Source: Bacteroidota bacterium
GTDB taxonomy: Bacteria; Bacteroidota; Bacteroidia; UKL13-3
Assembly: GCA_947462865.1 (NCBI GenBank)
Contig: CANHRW010000147.1
Coordinates: 1-5,334, forward strand
Direction: 5' to 3'
DNA: 5,334 bases
Every line of letters begins with the position of its first letter. Position 1 is the first letter of the stretch. The translations under genes and the position numbers were made by a program. Positions 1 through 5,334 of the stretch are shown here, one piece after another. The notes beneath the pieces were generated by a model that saw only the letters and a program-made list of their open reading frames with translations, was not told where the DNA came from and made no database searches.

Positions 1-16
1 ATTTGAATACCAAAAA

Positions 17-49
17 AAAAAGCGCTTTGGGGTTTCCAAAGCGCTTTTT
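17..49 (-). terminator. Rho-independent terminator of the M43 protease gene, possibly bidirectional
   Basis: A perfect 10-bp stem (21-30 pairing with 36-45, core AGCGCTTTGG / CCAAAGCGCT) closes a 5-base loop, and the flanking A and T runs extend it to about 14 bp. Read on the minus strand, the stem is followed by a run of T (the A run at 12-20), the classic intrinsic terminator form, 18 bases beyond the stop codon of the protease gene. On the plus strand the T run at 45-49 would also let it stop a gene entering from the left, but no such gene is visible in the window. Confidence 0.9.
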
Positions 50-66
50 CTTATTTGAAGTAGCTG

Positions 67-2283
67 TTATTCAACAACTATTTTTTTAGAGAATTTTTGT
101 CCTTCAATGTTTAGACTTACAAAATAGATGCCGGCGCTGAGTTGGAATTGGCTTTTGCCAATTTCAATTTCTTGTGTACCGGCATTTTGTTCACCATTGA
201 ATAAAGTGGCTATTTCTTTACCTGTAATGTCAATGATCCGGATTTCAACCTGTTTGCGGTTGCCTAAAAAATACCTCAATTTGGTGCTTGAAGCAAAAGG
301 ATTAGGGTGTACGCTTAATTTCAACTCTTCGCTCAATAATTCACCATTGCCTGTATTAGATCCCAAACGTACATTGTCTAGGTAAAAATTATTCCCACCT
401 TGGTACCTGAAATCTATCTTGAATTTTACATTTGAATTGTTCGGAATACTCGCACCTGAAATGATAACGTCCTTCCATTTTCCTTGATCTGCAGGTATAA
501 AGTTTACAGAGCTAGCAAGTATGCTTGAAGTATTGTTACCTATTGTAGAGATTGATGAAGAACCAATGGTAGTTTTTGGAGTCCATGTTTTACCACAGTC
601 AGTTGAAACAAATACTTTAATTTCTTCGTTGGTTGCACCTCCACCAATTGAAGATGGCAAACGGCCTTGAGCAAATGCGTAGTTAAATGCAAAATAACCT
701 GTAGGTGTTCCACTAAAATCAAAAGAGGGCGATATCAATGATGCAGTTGTTCCAACTGACATTAATTGATTAAAAGGATCTTTTGGTAAGAGCATACTGG
801 CATTTTGGTTGAATGAAGCTGCTGTGGTCCGAACAAATTTGTTGTTTGGACTTTCGTATTCAAATGACCAACCTTGTTCTTGCCAATTATTTTGATACCA
901 CCAATCTACAGTATAAAAACCTTTAGGATTTGCTGTATTAGTGGCTTGAATGGTTATGTAATTTGGTCTAACTATGGTATCTGTTCCTCCAGGGCCAGTT
1001 ACAATTAATGTAACATCATAGGTGCCAGCTACATCATATTTAATTGTTGGTCTTTTAGCAGTAGAGCTTGATGGGGTTCCACCTGGAAATGACCAGTTGT
1101 AAGAGGTTACAGTTCCATTGTAGGAGTAATCGTTAAAAGACAAACTATTTCCTTGACAGGTTGTTCTGCTTGGGCAGTTAAAAGCAGCAATTGGCTTACA
1201 ATTGCTTGGCGATTGATTCAAAACCCCTGTGGCGGTTAAATTTTCTTGAGACCATAAACCACTTCTGTAAGTTTCAAGCACATAATGCATACGTGCTACT
1301 TGTTCTTTGGTGAACATATTACTGGCACAATTGCCTATAAAGTAATCCATGTAGTTTTCTTGCATGTCTGGTAAATCAGGAACTTCCATTGTGCAAGAAT
1401 TAAAGTTTTTATTATTGCAACGATTTCTCAAGGGTTCATTAGAGGTTGCCGTAAAGTAAGTAGGAGGGGTATCTAAAACTTCATCTCCATTCATTTCGCA
1501 GGTATCAACTTGTGTTTGGAAAGGGTGGTATAATCCTAACCAATGACCTACTTCATGCGTACTTGTAGTAACATTAGGTGTTTGACCAGCTTGTGAAGTA
1601 CCTATGTTACCAAATTCTTGGTGAATCACCATAATGCCATCAGTAGAAGCACCTCCACTGAAGCCCATTGGGAATTGTGCATAGCCTGCAACACCAACTG
1701 AATTACCTTTGTTAATAGCTCGTACTACCCAAATATTGAAATACCTCTTAGTATCCCAAACACTAATAGGTTTCAATTCATCATTCCCTTTGTTTGTCAA
1801 AGGGGTTTGAACCCTTACAATTCCGTTGGTACAACGTCCTTGAGGGTCATTTTTTGCTAACCTAAATTCAATTTCAGCATCTGAAGCCAGTTGTTTGTAA
1901 CTATAAAATGTTCCATTAAAAGTACCTTGTCTGCGGTTAATAGAATCGCTTACCAAGTTTCTGAAACTTAAATTTAAAAAGTCAATTTCGCTTTTTATTT
2001 GAGCATCACTAATGTTTTCAGAACCATTGTCGTGCAAAATATGCACCACAACTGGGATGATGTATTTGGGTTCTGAACCTTTTTTATTGAGGCTTGAACT
2101 TGGTTTATAGCTTTTGAGAAATGCTTTAAACCCAGCATCAAAATTTTTTCTGGCTGTTATCAATTCTGGATACTTCCTAGCTTTTTCAGCAAAATCATGG
2201 TCTGTGCCACATGAATTTTGTGCTTGCAAATTGGATGTTGTACCTAAAATGGCCAAGGATGCAATTAATAATAACTTCTTCAT
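67..2283 (-). CDS. Secreted M43-family (pappalysin/cytophagalysin) zinc metalloprotease with PKD domain and T9SS type A sorting domain
   Basis: This 738-residue protein is a predicted extracellular zinc endopeptidase, exported by Sec and then by the type IX system. Seen in order: a signal peptide (MKKLLLIASLA..., cleavage probably near residue 21, LQA/QN); a short prosegment containing the motif CGT (Cys25); a catalytic domain to about residue 345 with HEVGHWLGLYH at 243-253 (zinc ligands His243, His247, His253, catalytic Glu244), the pappalysin-like stretch GDEVLDTPP at 266-274 and a Met-turn ENYMDY at 309-314; a PKD domain at about 365-446 (YNWSFPGG, then AGTYDVTLIV); a probable jelly-roll/MAM-like domain at about 457-641 ending FYLDNVRL; and a T9SS type A tail from about 656 (VHPNPF, later AGIYFVSL, ending KKIVVE). 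The frame opens further to a TTG at 2310, but that would put the start inside the likely -7 promoter element; the ATG at 2281-2283 begins a clean signal peptide and is preferred. Its substrate is unknown. Family assignment is firm; the label of the domain at 457-641 is tentative. Confidence 0.93.
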   Translation of the reverse strand: MKKLLLIASLAILGTTSNLQAQNSCGTDHDFAEKARKYPELITARKNFDAGFKAFLKSYKPSSSLNKKGSEPKYIIPVVVHILHDNGSENISDAQIKSEIDFLNLSFRNLVSDSINRRQGTFNGTFYSYKQLASDAEIEFRLAKNDPQGRCTNGIVRVQTPLTNKGNDELKPISVWDTKRYFNIWVVRAINKGNSVGVAGYAQFPMGFSGGASTDGIMVIHQEFGNIGTSQAGQTPNVTTSTHEVGHWLGLYHPFQTQVDTCEMNGDEVLDTPPTYFTATSNEPLRNRCNNKNFNSCTMEVPDLPDMQENYMDYFIGNCASNMFTKEQVARMHYVLETYRSGLWSQENLTATGVLNQSPSNCKPIAAFNCPSRTTCQGNSLSFNDYSYNGTVTSYNWSFPGGTPSSSTAKRPTIKYDVAGTYDVTLIVTGPGGTDTIVRPNYITIQATNTANPKGFYTVDWWYQNNWQEQGWSFEYESPNNKFVRTTAASFNQNASMLLPKDPFNQLMSVGTTASLISPSFDFSGTPTGYFAFNYAFAQGRLPSSIGGGATNEEIKVFVSTDCGKTWTPKTTIGSSSISTIGNNTSSILASSVNFIPADQGKWKDVIISGASIPNNSNVKFKIDFRYQGGNNFYLDNVRLGSNTGNGELLSEELKLSVHPNPFASSTKLRYFLGNRKQVEIRIIDITGKEIATLFNGEQNAGTQEIEIGKSQFQLSAGIYFVSLNIEGQKFSKKIVVE

Positions 2284-2307
2284 AGTTGTTAGTACTCGTT
2301 TTGAGGG

Positions 2308-2336
2308 CAAAATAGTGAATTATTTTTTTAAGTCAA
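2308..2336 (-). promoter_or_regulatory. Putative Bacteroidota promoter for the M43 protease gene
   Basis: On the minus strand a TTG (2334-2336) lies 19 bases before TATTTTG (2308-2314), resembling the Bacteroidota primary sigma pattern TTG-N19..21-TAnnTTTG, with the -7 box one base short of consensus. It lies in the 73-base gap after the phosphoesterase gene and would give a leader of roughly 20 bases before the ATG at 2283. No terminator hairpin is seen in this gap, so read-through from the phosphoesterase gene is also possible. Confidence 0.45.
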
Positions 2337-2356
2337 CGAATTTAATTAAAAGGTTG

Positions 2357-2857
2357 TCATGCTGAGTGCTTTGGACATTCCCAAATTTCAAGATCAAATA
2401 ATCTTTTATCGGATATTTTTAGTCGCATAGCGGTACAAACAGTATGGAATCCATGTATACCTGCAGCCCCTGGATTTAAATGCATCATGCCAGAAAGAGG
2501 GTCTTTCATTGCTTTCAAAATATGAGAATGCCCACACACCATGAGGTCAAATTTTTGATTCATAGTTGTTTTCTTAAATAAAGGGGTGTATTTTCCAGGA
2601 TATCCGCCAATATGCAACATACATACCTTTAGATTTTCAACTGTAAAGGTTAAAACTTCAGGCATTTGTTGTCTAATTTCAGGACCATCAATATTGCCAT
2701 ACACGGTTTTTAATGGCTTAAAATTTGACAGTTCCTTTACCAATTCTAGGCTTCCCCAATCACCAGCATGCCATACTTCATCACAATTCGAAAAAAAATC
2801 AAACAAAGATGTTGGAATATACCCATGCGTATCGCTTAAAATTCCTATTTGCTTCAC
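2357..2857 (-). CDS. YfcE/MJ0936-type metallophosphoesterase
   Basis: This is a small cytosolic calcineurin-like phosphoesterase, 166 residues from the chosen start, close to the usual size of the single-domain YfcE group. The two-metal site motifs are all present: SDTHG (Asp9, His11), HAGDW (Asp33), GNID (Asn55), a histidine in LHIGG (His82) and CGHSH (His110, His112), followed by the family's LNPGAAG. Members studied hydrolyse phosphodiester or small phosphate model substrates using Mn or similar metals; the natural substrate is generally unknown and cannot be read here. No ATG opens the frame. The candidates are GTG at 2855-2857, giving MKQIGILSDTHG, which matches how family members usually begin, and TTG at 2867-2869, giving four more residues (MICR). 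GTG is preferred; neither has a clear ribosome binding site. It has no signal peptide or membrane segment. It lies upstream of the protease gene on the same strand and diverges from the rhomboid gene. Confidence 0.9.
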   Translation of the reverse strand: MKQIGILSDTHGYIPTSLFDFFSNCDEVWHAGDWGSLELVKELSNFKPLKTVYGNIDGPEIRQQMPEVLTFTVENLKVCMLHIGGYPGKYTPLFKKTTMNQKFDLMVCGHSHILKAMKDPLSGMMHLNPGAAGIHGFHTVCTAMRLKISDKRLFDLEIWECPKHSA

Positions 2858-2894
2858 CCTACAAATCAACTCAAAAAAATGAAAAGCTAAATGT

Positions 2895-2902
2895 CAAAAG
2901 TA
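2895..2902 (-). promoter_or_regulatory. Putative -7 element for the metallophosphoesterase gene
   Basis: The minus strand reads TACTTTTG, an exact match to the Bacteroidota -7 consensus TAnnTTTG. Transcription would start near 2889-2891, leaving a leader of about 20 bases to the TTG or about 32 to the preferred GTG. No TTG is found at the expected -33 distance, so the call rests on the -7 box and its position alone. Confidence 0.4.
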
Positions 2903-2918
2903 TTTTTATTGAATTAGG

Positions 2919-2926
2919 TACCTTTG
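2919..2926 (+). promoter_or_regulatory. Putative -7 element for the rhomboid gene
   Basis: TACCTTTG on the plus strand is an exact match to TAnnTTTG and ends only four bases before the ATG at 2931. Transcription would therefore start at or just around the start codon, implying a leaderless message or use of the next in-frame ATG at 2949. No -33 TTG is present at the usual distance; that region coincides with the opposite-strand -7 box at 2895-2902. Confidence 0.4.
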
Positions 2927-2930
2927 TAAA

Positions 2931-3551
2931 ATGAATGCATTAAACAATATGCCAGCAACCTATTGGCTCATTGCGATTACTATATTAATCAGCATTGGTG
3001 CTTTTACTGATTCCCGAATTTTGTCAGAAGCTATATTGAGTCCTTACAGGGTAAGTAAGCACAAAGAATATTGGCGTTTGGTAACAGCAGGTTTTTTGCA
3101 TGCCGATTGGTCACATCTATTATTAAACATGTTTGTTTTGTTTGCTTTTGGTCCCTTAGTAGAATCAGCGTTTATTCAGTTTTTTGGCCCAGTTGGCAAA
3201 ATATTGTTTGCCGCTATGTATGTTAGTTCAATCATAGCCGCCCATGCCAGTTCGGTATTCAAAGAGCACAACAATCCAAATTATTTCTCTTTAGGGGCAT
3301 CCGGGGCAACATCTGCAGTGGTTTTTGCATCTATTTTGTTTCATCCTTTGCAAAAATTTTATTTTGGAATTCCTGGTTTTGCAATGGGTGCTATCTATCT
3401 TTATTACTCTAGTTATGCAGCTAAACAAATGAGTGACCGAGTTAACCATGAAGCACATTTTTATGGTGCTGTGTATGGTTTTATTTTTCCTGTTTTTTTT
3501 AAACCTGAAATTGGTCTATTTTGTTTGATGCAAGTAAAAAATTGGTTTTAA
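2931..3551 (+). CDS. Rhomboid family intramembrane serine protease
   Basis: This 206-residue polytopic inner-membrane protein is a minimal rhomboid with about six membrane segments (roughly residues 11-25, 61-80, 88-106, 120-137, 142-160, 172-192) and no added cytosolic or soluble domain. The Ser-His dyad is visible: GASGA at 122-126 gives Ser124, and AHFYG at 175-179 gives His176. The oxyanion-side motif HLLLN (His62, Asn66) matches the HxxxN of GlpG, and YWRLVTAGFLHAD followed by GPLVE is the normal rhomboid loop-1/TM2 signature. It should therefore be catalytically active, cleaving membrane proteins within or next to their transmembrane segments; the substrate is unknown. The start at 2931 lies four bases after a -7-like box; the ATG at 2949 (MPATYWLIAIT) is a plausible alternative that loses six residues and no motif. 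Its stop overlaps by four bases the stop of the convergent gene. Confidence 0.92.
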   Translation: MNALNNMPATYWLIAITILISIGAFTDSRILSEAILSPYRVSKHKEYWRLVTAGFLHADWSHLLLNMFVLFAFGPLVESAFIQFFGPVGKILFAAMYVSSIIAAHASSVFKEHNNPNYFSLGASGATSAVVFASILFHPLQKFYFGIPGFAMGAIYLYYSSYAAKQMSDRVNHEAHFYGAVYGFIFPVFFKPEIGLFCLMQVKNWF

Positions 3552-4138
3552 AACATTAGTCCAAGTCTAATATCCCAAGGGCTTCCAAATGGGCTGGTAT
3601 TGGCGTCATAAAGTACATTGTATAAGAGTAAAATGTATACATCCATGCCTGGTATAATTCCCCCGCCAACATAGAGTTGATTCAGCCAATCTCTTTGGTC
3701 TTTTTTGGTATAACTTTTTAAGTTTATTGGCATGTATTCAACATGTGCCTGTAATGATGAAATGATTCCCTGACGTGCAAACACTTGCGGACCGTAAATA
3801 CTTGATTCGTATTTTATGCCTCTAAAAGATTGTGCATAATAAATATAAGTGAAACCTCCACCCACCATCGTTTTAGGCTTCAATAAATAACCAGCCATAG
3901 GTTGTAATAAGAGCATTCCTCCTCCATCTGTAAAACCAGCAGTGAAGTTTCCGCCAAAGCGCCATCTTTCAAGATTTGTAGCGGAGTTACTGGTAGTTGG
4001 TGTTTCAGCAGGTGTCTGGTCATCTAAAGGAACCAATTTACGTTGCGCATTGGCTTGAACAGACATACCTAAAATTAACAAAGAAAATAACAATTGTTTG
4101 CATTTGAATAACAAACTTTGATTAATAATTAATTTCAT
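3548..4138 (-). CDS. Exported protein of unknown function, probable small outer-membrane beta-barrel
   Basis: I do not recognise a named family. The 196-residue product begins with a signal peptide: a basic n-region, a hydrophobic core LLFSLLILGM and a likely signal peptidase I site at ANA/Q (about residue 31). A low-complexity Pro/Thr/Ser linker follows (about 37-54). The rest has strand-like alternation of glycine, aromatic and polar residues (FGGNFTAGF, MVGGGFTYIYYA, YVGGGIIPGM) and ends in phenylalanine after DIRLGLMF, as outer-membrane barrels typically do. The length would suit a barrel of about eight strands. There is no lipobox cysteine at the cleavage site. The ATG at 4138 is the only start that keeps the whole signal peptide. 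It is convergent with the rhomboid gene, overlapping by four bases, and divergent from serC across 74 bases. The barrel fold is inference from composition and the C-terminal residue. Confidence 0.82.
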   Translation of the reverse strand: MKLIINQSLLFKCKQLLFSLLILGMSVQANAQRKLVPLDDQTPAETPTTSNSATNLERWRFGGNFTAGFTDGGGMLLLQPMAGYLLKPKTMVGGGFTYIYYAQSFRGIKYESSIYGPQVFARQGIISSLQAHVEYMPINLKSYTKKDQRDWLNQLYVGGGIIPGMDVYILLLYNVLYDANTSPFGSPWDIRLGLMF

Positions 4139-4142
4139 AGGA

Positions 4143-4150
4143 CGAAAATA
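4143..4150 (-). promoter_or_regulatory. Weak -7-like element for the exported barrel-like protein gene
   Basis: The minus strand reads TATTTTCG, one mismatch from TAnnTTTG, ending four bases before the ATG at 4138. No -33 TTG is apparent at the right distance. If real, it would give a nearly leaderless transcript, with the same box-to-ATG distance as in the rhomboid gene. Confidence 0.25.
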
Positions 4151-4151
4151 A

Positions 4152-4180
4152 TTGATTTGAAATTGAAAAAATCACTTTTG
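4152..4180 (+). promoter_or_regulatory. Putative promoter for serC
   Basis: TTG (4152-4154) is followed after 18 bases by CACTTTTG (4173-4180), one mismatch from the Bacteroidota -7 box with the important TTTG intact. Transcription would start near 4185, leaving a leader of under 30 bases that carries the inverted repeat at 4195-4215. A second weaker candidate is TTG 4163-4165 with TAATTCG at 4188-4194. Confidence 0.35.
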
Positions 4181-4194
4181 GTTTCCTTAATTCG

Positions 4195-4215
4195 CATATC
4201 TATTTTAAAGATATG
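4195..4215 (+). repeat. Inverted repeat spanning the serC start codon
   Basis: CATATCT (4195-4201) and AGATATG (4209-4215) are perfect 7-base inverted arms around a 7-base A/T loop, and the right arm contains the ATG of serC. In the mRNA this could form a weak hairpin over the start codon; in DNA it could be a binding site for a dimeric regulator. The arms are AT-rich, so chance is a serious alternative. Confidence 0.4.
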
Positions 4216-5283
4216 AGTAAAATTCACAATTTTTCAGCAGGACCGGCAATTTTGCCATCATCTGCCATTGAAGCAAGTATAGAAGCTTTAAAAGATTTTG
4301 CAGGTACAGGATTGTCACTAATTGAAATTAGTCATAGAAGCAAAGAATACGAAGCAGTTGTTGCAGAGGCAACCCAATTGGTTAAGGATCTCCTGAAAGT
4401 AGGTGACAATTATGAGGTTGTTTTTTTACAAGGTGGTGCCAGTTTACAATTCGATATGGTTCCAATGAATTTTCTGAATGATGGACAAAAAGCCGCGTAT
4501 TTAAATACAGGAGTTTGGGCAAAAAGGGCCATCAAAGAAGCAGGGTTTTTTGGGCAGGTTGAAGTAGTAGCTAGTTCAGAAGATAAAAACTATTCATATA
4601 TCCCAAAAGGCTACTCAATTCCTAACGATGCAGCCTATTTTCATTGCACATCAAACAATACCATTTATGGGACAGAAATGTTTGAATATCCTCAAACCAA
4701 TGTGCCAATTGTATGTGACATGAGCAGTGATATTTTTAGCAGACCCATTGATGCTTCGAAATTTGCAATGATTTATGCCGGAGCACAAAAAAACATGGGT
4801 CCTGCGGGTGCTACATTAGCTGTAATCAGAAAAGATTTTTTGGCTACAATCAAGCGAAAAATTCCAACCATGTTGGACTACAGAATTCACATAGAAAATG
4901 GCAGTATGTATAATACACCAAGTGTGTTTGCAATATTTGTAACCATGCATACTTTGCGTTGGATAAAATCAATTGGCTTAGAAGCCATGGAGTCTCGAAA
5001 CAAAGAAAAAGCAGATTTGTTATATGCAGAAATAGACCGCAACCCTTTATTTAAGGGTACTGTTAATGTAGAGGACAGAAGTAGAATGAACGTGAATTTT
5101 GTCCTGAATGATCCAAGTTTAGAAGAAGAGTTCTTTAAATTGTGCAAATCACACAACTTAAGTGGATTAAAAGGTCACCGTTCAGTTGGGGGCTTGAGGG
5201 CTTCTTTGTATAATGCACTAGAAATTGAAAGTGTGCAAGCATTGGTAAATGCCATGCAGGCATTCGAAAAAATAAAAAGCTAA
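4213..5283 (+). CDS. serC: Phosphoserine aminotransferase (3-phosphoserine/phosphohydroxythreonine transaminase)
   Basis: SerC (EC 2.6.1.52) is a cytosolic PLP enzyme that converts 3-phosphohydroxypyruvate plus glutamate to O-phosphoserine plus 2-oxoglutarate, the second step of serine synthesis; in many bacteria it also acts in pyridoxal phosphate synthesis. The 356-residue length is close to the E. coli enzyme (362). Hallmarks: N-terminal HNFSAGPAILP; SHRSKEY with substrate-binding His41/Arg42; GGAS at 74-77 for the cofactor phosphate; Trp102, the likely ring-stacking residue; CDMSSD around Asp169; the Schiff-base lysine Lys193 in AGAQKNMGPAG; NTPS at 235-238; and GHRSVGGLRASLYNA near the C-terminus, with His322, Arg323 and Arg329 as the phosphate and carboxylate contacts. 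The start MSKIHNFSAGP is the normal one for the family. It is followed after 21 bases by serA, forming a serine operon. All key residues are present and the frame is intact. Confidence 0.98.
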   Translation: MSKIHNFSAGPAILPSSAIEASIEALKDFAGTGLSLIEISHRSKEYEAVVAEATQLVKDLLKVGDNYEVVFLQGGASLQFDMVPMNFLNDGQKAAYLNTGVWAKRAIKEAGFFGQVEVVASSEDKNYSYIPKGYSIPNDAAYFHCTSNNTIYGTEMFEYPQTNVPIVCDMSSDIFSRPIDASKFAMIYAGAQKNMGPAGATLAVIRKDFLATIKRKIPTMLDYRIHIENGSMYNTPSVFAIFVTMHTLRWIKSIGLEAMESRNKEKADLLYAEIDRNPLFKGTVNVEDRSRMNVNFVLNDPSLEEEFFKLCKSHNLSGLKGHRSVGGLRASLYNALEIESVQALVNAMQAFEKIKS

Positions 5284-5304
5284 ACCAACAAATTCAACAG
5301 CAAC

Positions 5305-5334
5305 ATGATTAGAATTTTAGCCAATGACGGCATC
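5305..5334 (+). CDS. serA: Start of D-3-phosphoglycerate dehydrogenase (partial, cut by window edge)
   Basis: Only ten codons are present, reading MIRILANDGI, and they stay open to the window end. The LANDGI beginning is characteristic of Bacteroidota SerA, the NAD-dependent enzyme oxidising 3-phosphoglycerate to 3-phosphohydroxypyruvate, the substrate of SerC. It begins 21 bases after the serC stop on the same strand, with no terminator between and an A-rich leader lacking a Shine-Dalgarno site, so co-transcription with serC is likely. The identification rests on ten residues plus context. Confidence 0.75.
   Translation, partial: MIRILANDGI

Noticed and set aside
128..385. Plus-strand open frame of 85 codons opposite the M43 protease tail
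   Set aside because: It lies wholly antisense to the T9SS sorting domain, has no recognisable motif or start signals, and its composition reads like a reverse-strand shadow.
2341..2350. Palindrome TTTAATTAAA between the phosphoesterase and protease genes
   Set aside because: It is short, purely A/T and without a loop or T tract; too weak to call a terminator or operator.
2279..2570. The 12-mer TTCATAGTTGTT occurs at 2279-2290 and again at 2559-2570
   Set aside because: One copy is the protease start region and the other is inside the phosphoesterase coding sequence. There is no extended similarity or regular spacing, so it is best explained by chance in AT-rich DNA.
2586..2934. Two overlapping plus-strand open frames opposite the metallophosphoesterase
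   Set aside because: Both are antisense to a well-supported gene with intact motifs, overlap each other and show no protein-like features.
3555..3571. Small inverted repeat ATTAG / CTAAT just inside the barrel-like gene's 3' end, considered as a terminator for the rhomboid gene
   Set aside because: The stem is only five AT-rich pairs with no T tract after it.
4887..5156. Minus-strand open frame inside serC
   Set aside because: It is antisense to a clear, full-length serC and has no family motif.
1..5334. Search for tRNA, rRNA, CRISPR array, insertion sequence, phage or defence genes
   Set aside because: No clover-leaf sequence, spaced repeat array, transposase, integrase or terminal repeats were seen; coding density is high and the genes are typical housekeeping and envelope functions.

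Overview
This window looks like an ordinary chromosomal segment of a Bacteroidota (Bacteroidetes) bacterium. The evidence is AT-rich DNA with A-rich leaders and no clear Shine-Dalgarno sites, several matches to the Bacteroidota promoter -7 element TAnnTTTG, a secreted protein ending in a type IX secretion system (T9SS) type A sorting domain, and a SerC of the Bacteroidota kind followed directly by the start of serA. Genus cannot be set from the sequence; a flavobacterial, cytophagal or chitinophagal lineage would all fit.

Layout. Positions 17-49 hold a strong hairpin terminator. It closes a minus-strand gene at 67-2283 for a secreted M43 (pappalysin/cytophagalysin) zinc metalloprotease with a PKD domain, a probable jelly-roll domain and a T9SS tail. 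Upstream on the same strand, at 2357-2857, lies a small YfcE-type metallophosphoesterase. It diverges from a plus-strand rhomboid intramembrane serine protease at 2931-3551. The rhomboid gene meets, tail to tail with a 4-base overlap, a minus-strand gene at 3548-4138 for a small exported, probably outer-membrane beta-barrel protein of unknown role. That gene in turn diverges from serC at 4213-5283. serC is followed after 21 bases by the first ten codons of serA, cut by the window edge.

How the genes work together. serC and serA are consecutive steps of the phosphorylated serine pathway and are very probably one operon. The other genes show no obvious joint pathway; they are a mix of envelope and secretion functions (secreted protease, rhomboid, barrel protein) plus a cytosolic phosphodiesterase-like protein. 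There is no tRNA, rRNA, CRISPR array, insertion sequence or phage signature, and no gene-free stretch longer than about 80 bases.

I do not see a previously undescribed system here. The most useful second-look items are the closely packed divergent promoters between the phosphoesterase and rhomboid genes, possible leaderless starts, an inverted repeat over the serC start codon, the tail-to-tail gene overlap, and a possible cysteine switch in the M43 protease.
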